A stretch of 64,000 nt of DNA from positions 86,166,858 to 86,230,857 of the forward strand of contig OZ023268.1 of the NCBI GenBank assembly GCA_964006375.1, read 5' to 3'. The position numbers and the translations under genes are program-made. Of this stretch, positions 47,601 to 58,800 are shown one piece after another (the first letter of the stretch is position 1; every line of letters starts with the position of its first letter). This stretch comes from Tillus elongatus (Eukaryota > Arthropoda > Insecta > Coleoptera > Cleridae). The notes below the pieces were generated by a model. It had not been told where the DNA came from. It made no database searches and was given only the letters and a program-made list of their open reading frames with translations.

Positions 47601-50600
47601 GAGGCGCAAATGAGGCGCAACTAAGACGCACCTGAGAAGAGTCGAAGTTTTACAGCGGTATATTCTCCAAATAGTTTTAAGGATAGTATGTACCCCACTG
47701 CCATGCTTTATATGGAGGCAAATGTACTTGATGTGCGACAACTTTACTTTAAGGTATTAACTATATATTACCATAAAAATAGACTTTCCCATGTGTTGAT
47801 CATTTTTTGTATAGGGGTCTAAAGAGCGCATTGATACTAAAATTCCATTTTTTCTGAAAACACACGGTCAAAGAAGTCATGTCTTCCTCTCCGCACGTTG
47901 CTACAATTTTCTGCCGTCTAGAATCAAATAAATTCTTAATATACAATACTTCACTTGGCGGGTCAAACAATTTCTACTTACATCAGATGGAATACAGGTG
48001 CGTAGTCTAGTTGGGGTTACTTAAAAGCATCTATGTTATAAAATTCTAACCTAAGAGAATATGCAGACAGGAAGGGAAAGGCTGCCCAACTAACAAAAAT
48101 GTTCTATAATTTTTAAATAATAGTGCAAATTTGTTGTGTTAATGTTATATTGCTGCTCTTCAAAAGCAGTTTTGTACTATTAAGACTGCCAAGGTGATTA
48201 TTTAGCTTCTCGCAGCAAAATGCTTCTCTAAATTTATTGTTAGAATGTTCTTAGAGCAGAATTATAAAACATTTTAGAGATTTCGTTTTTCGTTGTTTTG
48301 TAAACATCTATACAACAATCGTATAGAATATATTAGCTTACAGAACAAAATTGTTCTGTAATGGCTTTATAACAACGATCTTCCAAACATATCTGGCAAC
48401 CTGCAAACATTTATAAAGCTTTTCTTTAAGTGATTATGTGAGAAATTATAAAACAGTTTTATTAACATTTTCTACGATACAATATAGCTGCAAACAGCAT
48501 AGTCTACTTGAACACAGCTGTTAAAAAACTATTTTATTGTTGGATGGAATGCGACTGTAATATAACACTTATAAAACAATTATAGTACAAAATTATTCCT
48601 TTGCATAAAAGTGCGTTGAATGGATCTTTATTAAACATATTATAGCTTTTGTAATAAGCACTGTTATATACTTTTTCGTGGCAAGTTGTGCATTCTGTAG
48701 CGTGTAATTTCTAAACATGACCAATTTGCAATAAATAAATAAGTGGAAAAAAGAAGCGGTGCTTTTCGAAGGAAAGTCAATAAATATAAAAATATTTTAG
48801 AAAGTAGCAAATGTGTTGATAAACATGTTAGTAGTGTTTTACATACAGCAGCACAACAAACATTTTGGGTTTGAGGTTAAGTCACATTGCTACTACATTT
48901 ATGTTGCATAAATATCGCAGCTAACGCGAGTTTAGCACTCTACTGATGTATGAGTGTTGCCGAAAATGATTTTATAGAACAATTAAATACACCATATGTG
49001 TTATAGAGCTACGCGCAGGTCTTTCTCAGTGCAGCAATGGGAAACATATTATTTTAAAGCTCTATAAGCGCTGTTTGTGTACCAGTCTGCTTACTGCGCC
49101 ATCTGAAGCCACACTGTCAATATGATCATCAGTTTGCTCAAATATTAGGGCACAGGACCATACTTAGCCATAAATAGTTGTTAATGGTTAGTTACCCATA
49201 ATCATGATAGAACAAGTAGAGATATTACACCTATAAATTATATGGTTTTCGCAGAACCACGTGCATGATGTCATGTGGAGTTTTTAATGGGGTTTGACAG
49301 TTGAAAGTATCGTCTCTTGTCTTCCTCTAAACATGCGACTAACGTGTTAACGAGATTAGGAAACCGTTGTTTATTATATTTAGAAATGTATTTCAATAAT
49401 TTTTGTGTGCACACACGCAAAGTATTTTTTTTTTTTGGTAACGGCGTAAAAAGTCTCAAAACATATGAACAACTTGATTCTGGAACAAAATTTTTTTGTC
49501 TGTCGGTCTCTCATTCGGTCGGTCTCTCTGTTAATAGGTGCAATAACTTTCGAACGAAGTGATGTATCATCTTCAAATTTGGTACCCAGTTAGTACCCGA
49601 CAAAGAACGCTTCGAATTGTTTTTAGGCAAGATCACTTCAAGGGGTAAGGGATAAATAAGGGTTGATTTGGTGGAAATTACCATTTTTTCAATAAAACTC
49701 AGGTAATACAACATTTCAAAAGTTTCAGGGTACAGGAATACAAATATTTTCTTTGTGGTCAACTCATGGGCCCTAAATTCATGCCATGAGAATGTCTTTC
49801 TAAAGAGAATAAATAATCACAGCTATGTGGAAGTCATGATTCAATTTGTATCACTATGTAACATATACCAAAAAATGAACTTATTAACTCAAACCTTTCG
49901 AAAGTTATTGTGTTTCCAAAATCATTCTGCGCACATACACACACATGTACACGCATTAAAATCCAAAATTATTTTCTGACTTAAAATTAATTTAAGTGAA
50001 GAAATTGGCTTTGTTATTATTAACTGCAGAGGATTATAGTAAAATGAAAATATCAAAATCCTAAAACATTTTGATCCCTTGTAGGAATGGGGAGAAAAAA
50101 TGTAGTAATAATGTAAAGCATACATAGAGACTTGGCAAATATCGGTGGCGCTAGTCTACTTTTACTGTAAAAGCCAAACTTTAAAATCGACAATAAAAGT
50201 CAATGCCAAGCCTACTTTATTTTTGTTGAAATACATCTCTGTTCATATTACAGGTTTTAATATATCGTCCATTTTGTAGCAGTGTCTTAGATAAAATAGT
50301 TCTGTAATGGTTGCAGTCGTGATAAAAGTGATTTCTAAAGCAGACGCCATGTTTTTATGCAATTCCTGTATTTGTTTGGTAGCCTTCTTGAACGAAAAAA
50401 AAATCAATTAATAAATATAGAAATATTTGTGACCTGACAATTTTCACAATATATTATGAATATAAAACATGCGAAATGTGTAACAGAATGGGTTTAGGTC
50501 AATAAAATGAAAAAAACGAAACATTCAATTTCGACTTGATTTTTACAAATTAAAGAAATATTCATTATTTCGAGGGCCCTTCAAAATTTATTGTCTATGT

Positions 50601-52586
50601 AGCATATTTCACACAGAAAATTTTTCTTCGCAGGTGAAATCCATCTTGCTGGTAGCCAAAAGGAGACTTTTTGAGTTTAATTTTCACACCGTACTAACAT
50701 TATTTCTTATGCCATCATATTTTAGTACTTATATTACTTTCATAATATTAGAGAACAATTTTAGGATAAAATAGTTCTAACAAAAACATTTAAAAGACAG
50801 ATCACTATTATAGGTATTGCAGTACGCAACAAAAAGTTGCAAAGTAAACTATAAAGAAATTCTAATAAAACATGTTTTATTAGAATTATTAAGGCTCTAT
50901 AACTGGCACCATGGTAAATGATTCTTAGTTTTATTATTGTTCCTTATAAAACTGTTTTATAAGTATCGTATATCATATTCTTTTACAGCTGGGTAAACAT
51001 TTCTAAAACTATTCTATAACACCTTACACATCCCTTATAAAATAAACTAAAGAACTAAAGTGTTGTATAAACCTGCGCCCATTTTGCGTTTATAAGCGTT
51101 GTATAAATGTTACCAAAACGTTTATAGGAACAGTCATGTTTTATAAAAACTGTTTTATATTGCTAGTTGGGTGGTTTATGTTGTGCTAATTTTTTGTTTG
51201 TTTCTTATAATTGTTAAAGTATAGTTGTATAAGTTGTGTTCATAGTAAACTGTACCATAATGAAATCTGGATAGAAGTCTATAGGCAAGCAATTGTTTTT
51301 TAGATTTTCAGGTAGTAAAATGTACCACCACACAATATATTTACCTGTTAAATGTGCTTGTATTATTCTTTTTTTTTCAGTTACAGTTGTTATGATAAGA
51401 TAAATATTTCTATTATTTCCAGAGACCTTCTTCTTAATCTTGCTGTGATCTGTTATTTTGTATGTTATTATGTATTTTGTTGGGTAAATAAATAAAAAAT
51501 ACAATAAAAATTCAATGGGCAACATTGGTGTAACAATTTTTCCGAAGCGGGAATTTCAAACTGGGTTCATAATGCAAGAAACTCCAGATCATGCAGAATG
51601 GATTTCTTATGGGCGAAATTGGTACTTTTCAAATGCCTGTTACAATATTTTAATGGAATTTCTAAACTATGAGTTCACCAATACGATAATCTATGGAGGT
51701 TTACTATCATTTTGGACGAAAATATCACCATGAACCAGAATATACAGGATGAAATTTGAAGAAATGATGCACAATGTAATGAATATAATTTCGTTAAGTC
51801 ACTTAGAAGAATGCATTAGAAAAAGAGGTCGCTTGCTACAGGCTATCTTTAAATAATAAATCTCCCAACTTTCTCAAACATTATCATGTTAAGCTACTGT
51901 ACTATTCATCAAATTTATTTTTTATAAACTTTTAAAATAGTAATAGACATCCGACTCTCACTATATAAGAGTAACAAAATAGTGGACTCTACAAAGGACT
52001 TAACAAGGGTCTTTCCAATTTAAATTTTTAATCAGAGACTTCTTTAAAAGTTGTCATTTGAAGTTGTTTTTCTTGACAAACTGCGTTTTCTAAACTGCGC
52101 ATTTACATTTTCCATATATATATTATATTACCTTAATATCCTCCTCTTGGGCAGTGACACTATCTTCATCTACATTCCATCTTTCTTTTGCTTGTTTTTC
52201 TATTAAAATACGGAAAGCTTTGTCAATCTGTAAAACATTAATTGCATTAATAAAATCATTAGTTGTTGTTGCCCTTACTTGGCGAAACTGTTCCATACTA
52301 AATACAGACGTGGAGACTAATAATCTGGCTGCATTAATATTGGATTTCTTTTCTGTAAATGAAGGACGTAGCTAACTAGAGCAAGTGACCCTTCTGAGTT
52401 CTAGATGTTCTTCAAGGTTTCTGTGACCGGTTTCGCTGCTTGACAGCATCCTCATACAGAAGAAAATATAATTATCACAACATCATGACAACTACAAATA
52501 AAAGATCTGTTGCTATGTTATGATCAACAAATTCTTTAACCTTTTCGCTGCTCCAGACGTATATGTACACCAACCGTTTTAATGCA

Positions 52587-52681
<95 letters not shown>

Positions 52682-52753
52682 ACGAGAAATATTTAGAGTG
52701 GTTCCCTGCTACAATCGTATAGATACATAGATACGTCTAACGTCTACTGTTCA

Positions 52754-52819
<66 letters not shown>

Positions 52820-55800
52820 TTGTTACAAGAAATATTTAGAGCGGTTCCCTGCTACAATCGTATAGATACCTCTAACGTCTACTGTTCAGGCAGCGAGTTG
52901 GAGATATTTATTGTGTAAGTATGCAGTCCATTGTCTGAATACTGGAAATTACCTAAACTACCTATTGAACGCTGAATTCTGTTTATTAGGCTTCATTAGT
53001 GTCATATCATTACCGATACAGATGAAAAAGTTTAATGTAACACAATAATACTGCATTTTGCATCTTAATTTTATTTCAATAATAACGATAGACTGCTACA
53101 GTCGTATATATACGCACCACTTGAAAATTACGCGCACATAGCAGGCAGCCGCTCAGACTAAATGCGCAGTGAAAGAGTTAAAAATGAAAATAAATTTAAA
53201 AAAGTGATGAATGACATCTTCAAAATGTCTATGTGATGTATGTCAATATTTATAATATTTAACATAAATCTGCTTTATTACTGCTATTGTTTAGTTATTT
53301 TATTGTTGTAATTGTTATTATAGTTATAACTGTTATAGGCTGACTCTATCTTTATATTAAATATTGACATATCTACATCATGTAGACATTTTGAAGACAT
53401 TGTCAAGAAGTCGATAATCCTGGAAGGATTACCCAGCCTAATTAACAGTCATAAACTGCAATTACTCCAGTTGCAATGGCTTAAATATTTGCAAACATTT
53501 TAAATTATATGTTATATTTTGATCCGGCGCGCTGAACATAGGATTGGTGGTAATATAGTCAACGAGGCAGAGGCCTCGACATGCTCCGCGAGAGAACTGA
53601 GGTTGTTTATGCTGGACGATTGTCCAGGCAACGGTGCAAGGCCGCCGTGATTAAGTACCGAGACTGGATCGAGGTGGAGGGCCCGGTCGAGCAGTGGGGG
53701 AAGTAGAATAGCAGGTGCAACAGCTCGCGGGGTAGCAGCCGTGATATTAGCCAAGTGACTTTATTTGATTTCATTAGGCCCAGGTATTCGACGTATGTCT
53801 GCGTATATGGGCAGACCTGCAGATCTAGGGAACTACATTCCAGAGTTCCGGTTCCCCCGGGATCGCAAGGGTAAGTGTCTAAGCGAGAGGGCGTGTGCCG
53901 GGACCGTCGTGGTGATTGCATCATCGGTTAGTTAAAAACAGCCCTCCGTGCGGCCGCTTTGGATTGCCGATAGGAAGTCAGAGCGAGGATATAGCCAGGC
54001 GGTACCTGGTTGCCTGGTCTGTCCGGACACCTTCCGCTACTGTTGGGAGACACTTACTTTAAATGATTTTCTTGCCACCCCACACTGTGTATCAAAACCC
54101 CGACTGTTGAAAGTGTTGTCGCGTGACCCACCCTTTGTATCATCCAGGAATATCTTTGCTAAAGTCACAGAACCGCCTCTGCCTCTGGTTCCCCATAACT
54201 ACTTTGTACATAATTGCTAGTAAAAGGAATCCCTATTTTATTTTGTAAATAGTTTGTAAATAGATTCTCTTTTATTTTACTCGGAATTTCTTTCAAACAC
54301 CCCCGAATATCCACCCAAATAAGCTTTACCAATTAATCTCTAATAAAGACTGTAACCAGAAGTCCAGTGGGACTTCGTCTTAACTTAGGAGGACCCTGTC
54401 TTCACTGGAGTCTACTCTAGGCTGGAGTGGTCGTCGACAGTGACTTGCGAAGGGGGTGAGAATCCCGAGATAGCGCGCTGACTCTCTGAAGAAAAAAACT
54501 CTATCGGCGCTGGCGTCCGGGGATGATCCCGTAGGAAAGCCGTGTTCCGAAAGTTATCCCGAAAATGTCCCACATTAGGGAAGACTAGTATTAACTCCCC
54601 CAGCCACCCCAAGTGGCCGTTATGACATAATCTGTCATTTTTATTTTATTTTCATTTTTAAATAATTTTTTGATTAAAACATCATAACATAGCAACAGAT
54701 CTTTATTTGTAGTTCTTATGATTTCGTATCAATTCTATTTTCTTCTGCCTGCGGATGCCGTCAAGCACCGGAAACTGGCCATAGAAATATTGAAGGGCCA
54801 TTTACTCCAGTTAGCTTACATGCTGGCTAAGTCCTTCATTTACAGAAAAGAATACCAACATTGGTGAAGCTAGGGAAATAATCTTCTGGTCTGTATTTAG
54901 TACATTAATAAATCAAATATTGAAACAAAGTTAACAGTTAAACTAAAGTTTTTTAACAACTGACCATTATGGTTTAATTATAGCAAATTTACTCTTATAA
55001 CAATTATTTAAAAATGTACAGAATAAATCAACATATGAAATACCTAATAAGCTTTAGTAATGGTTATTTCTTGATCAACAATTAATTTTAAAAACTATGT
55101 TATGCAAAGGGGTAGCCAAAAGAAACCGAACTGATGTTGTGGTGGGAGTTTTTGTAGTACCGCGCTCTGCCGCTAGGAGTGTATAGTGCTACCATTCCCA
55201 GAGCCAGTACATAGGGAGAGTAGTGCACATTCACACTAAGCCGCCATGTTGTATCCTATGGCCCGGGACCTTCAAATTGATTGTGATATTTATTAGCTCA
55301 TAACTCGATAACGGCTAAACCGATATACAAGGGACTTTCACTAACGTGTTTAGCATTACAATGGCCAGGTTAACGTACTAAGTTCAAGGCGACTTGTGTC
55401 TTCCAACAGAAACGCAGCAAATGCCTTAAGAGATGGAAAAATGCCATAAAACAAAGTTGTAGATAAATAAATTTTCTTAAAGTCTCCGCAGCACATGCCT
55501 TATAATAATAATAATTCCTTTATTTGTCTTGTCTTTCACATGCACCTATACAATAAGTAAATTTCCATATCAATTAACACAAAACAAATCTTAGGGCGAA
55601 GTTCAGCTCGAAACCGTAGTATCCGCTGTTCTACCACTTAACCCTATTAAATTATTAGTGGCAAGCCATTTACCTTTCTGAACCCTAATTTGAGAAAAAA
55701 AAAACAAAGTGAATTACAAGCGATACATGCCAGGGCGACACTCACACATACCCATACACCCACACATGTTCACATAGTCATACATTCAAGAAGTTATCTT

Positions 55801-58800
55801 CACGTGTCCACACACACCTACCTGCTCACTGCTCACACAGCCTCTCTACGCAACGTGCATTTAAAACACTCGCCCACATAGCCAAGAACTCCCAATCTCT
55901 CACATACACAGTCTCACTCTTATACACTCACCTCCCCACACCCAAGGACACCCACCTACTCACCCAGCCCCCACACCCAGCGTACACTCAAAACATTCTC
56001 ACACACATACGTAAAGACTCCCAATCTTCCACCCGCACACACACACATACACATATTCAGACATCTACCTCCATGCACTCCAACACCGCTACACAGCCCC
56101 ATATGCACGTATGCATAAAGTTTTCGCGTACTTATACCAAGAATCTACCACCACTTACCTACATATTATTTCTCCTGTTTTTAACACCTGCTAATCAAGC
56201 ATCCACCGAAACATCTGTTTCTTAAATTTACTTATGGTCATTTCTTTTATATGATTAGGAATTTTATTATAAGTCTCGCAGACGTCATATGAGAAAGACC
56301 GACGATATAGAGCAAGTTTGTAAGCTGGTATAGAGAGAAGACCTTTCTTCGGATATTCACATTATGTATATCGGTGCGATACCTAATTTTCCTACAAAGG
56401 TAAGACGGCGTCCCCTTTCCATGGTAGAAATATGATCTCTGCAATAGAAATCTATCCCTCATGTCCAGCCATTGTGCTTCCCTGAGCTTATGGGAGATGT
56501 GCTCAAATTTTCGAATGTTATAGATATATCTTAAACAGGCGTTTTGAAGCCTCTGCACCCTCCCCATAGTCTCAACATCCAAACAGCATGAGAATACTTC
56601 TGCACAATATTTTATTTGTGATAATACTAATGTTTCACACAGGTGTTTTTTAATCTGTGTAGGTATATATTGCCTATGAGGGTACAAAAGCCTCAATCTG
56701 CCATATCCACGTCTCAAACAACGCGAGAGATGTGCGCGGTATCTAAAGGTGTTATCCATTACCAATCCTAAGTTCCGAATCGACTCTACGATCGGTATAA
56801 TGTCAGTGCCCATCCTCAGCACTACATCAACAATAACAATAACAACAATAACAATAACAATATTTATTAATCCACTTATAACAAACGTTATTGGATACGT
56901 CAACAAATATAACAGAAAAAAAAAATTTCCTGTACATGTCTATCGTAACCGAAAATTATTGCATTCGTCTTTTTTGGATTCAAATGCAGTGAGTGCATCT
57001 CTGAGAACTTTCTTAAGTTTTCCAGGTCTTCGTTTATCTCAACCAACACTTCTGTCAACTTGTTTTTAGGAAATGAACAGTAGACCTGTATATCGTCAGC
57101 ATACATGTGTATTTTCATATGCTTAAGGCAATCAGGGAACCTGTGGGTGTATATCGTAAACAGAAGAGGTGAAAGTACAGATTCCTGCAGCAAGCCCTGC
57201 AGCATCTCCGAGGGCTCCAATAAAACTCCCCCAACCTTTATGCATTGTGTACGTGATTGAAAAAAACTTATCAGCAGCTTTAATGCCTCATCCTGAAGAC
57301 CCACACTTTTCAGAATCGCAATCATAGTCTCATGACATACTGTATCAAACGCTTTGCTATAGTCAAGAAATATCAGTACAGTAATAAGACCTTTGTCCGT
57401 TGCATTTAATATGTTATTTTCAATCGTTCAAACGCGAGAGGAGTCAAAAAAACTCTTTTGATCAACATAGTTACATAATAATTATACAAATATATTAGGC
57501 ACGTAGGTGAATAAAACAATACTGCGGAAATTACAATTTCATTTGCCTACAGCATTTCTCACTTCCATACTAGGACTACCACATTTTACAAACTTATTAT
57601 AATCTGCATTATTTATTTTATTAGTAGTACAAATGGAAGTGTTTTAAAAAATAATTTCAAAATTTTCACAAAGATGTCATGACAGTTTGGCAAAGAACAA
57701 TCGCTTATACAAGGTGCTCGTTGTGCAGATTGAAACTTAGTTGTCCAGTAAAAGATTACTTTTTCCCTAAAAAGGGTGTCCACTTTGATTATAATATCAT
57801 ACATACTCCATATACCTAGAAGGATATATACTAACATATTTTCCTTCTAGCATCGTAATGTTATTAGTTCGCTAAAGACACTTATCATCTCATTATTACA
57901 GTCAGTTACAGTCTGAGCAAAACAAGAATTACAAGTTTTGAAATTCTTTCTTAATTTTGTGTAAGCTTGTGAGCTTAATAAGTAATACATTGATTGCTGT
58001 TCACTCAAGCTCAATATAGACATACTTGTATCTGTCAACTTAACACTAAAACTATCTTCCCAACCCAGCAGTTGTTCATTTACTGTCATTTTATTGTTAT
58101 CGAAAAATCTAGGCATTTTAACTGTTTATTAAGGGAAAGCGACTGCAAACCACGTAACCCTACATTTTAAACACAGAAAAATGAATACAACATGGCGACA
58201 TTGTCTGCATTTGTCTGTTCAAATATATGCGCTACTCTACTAATCTACTGGCCCTGCCATTCCAGACTCCCGAGTTAGTAAGCCAAGCGTCGTCACTAAA
58301 GAAGATTCAGAGGCTTGTGTAAATTTCTTATTGAAAGTTGTTTTGTGTGCTCATCGTTTTGGCAATGGCCGATTCTCGTGAACAATGTGCGGCCTTAAAG
58401 TTTTGTTTTTTACTCTAAAAAACTGGCATACACTTCACACACCACAACATCAGTTCAGAGAATTTTAACGAAGATTTGGGGATAAAAAGAGTGGCTGCCA
58501 AAATTTGTACCCAAATATTCCGTTAACATTCGCTGAACTGAACTCAAAGTCACTCCAGGCAACTTCTTAAATGGTCCGTCGTCAATCTTCCAAGACGATT
58601 TAATGAATTTTTTCAATATTTTCATCAATTCAAGCCTGGAAGGACAACCAGAACGAGGTGTGTCATCAACTGACATTTCACCTCTTTTGAGTGGGAAAAC
58701 CACTCAAACACTTGACTTTTTCCAACAGCATCATCCTTGTAGGCTGTTTTTAACATTTCAAGAATTTCTGTGTTCGTTTTCTGAGCAAGCAGCAAAACTT

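Larger units (their letters stand above)
52259..54902. mobile_element. Second PLE insertion, reduced to its inverted arms and later insertions
   Basis: CATTAATAAAATCA (52245-52258) and CATTAATAAATCA (54903-54915) form the TSD. Left arm 52259-52540 and right arm about 54640-54900 are in inverted orientation and match the arms of the PLE at 33046-35579 (ACTAAATACAGAC, GAAGGACGTAGC, CATCATGACAACTACAAATA). RT is gone; the middle holds (TA)n tracts, a duplicated 75-bp block and an LTR-like insertion. It starts 31 bp from DNAJC28 exon 3. Confidence 0.82.

Noticed and set aside
55690..55881. Thr/His-rich ORF
   Set aside because: It translates a CACACA-rich 3' UTR of LINE H; low complexity only.
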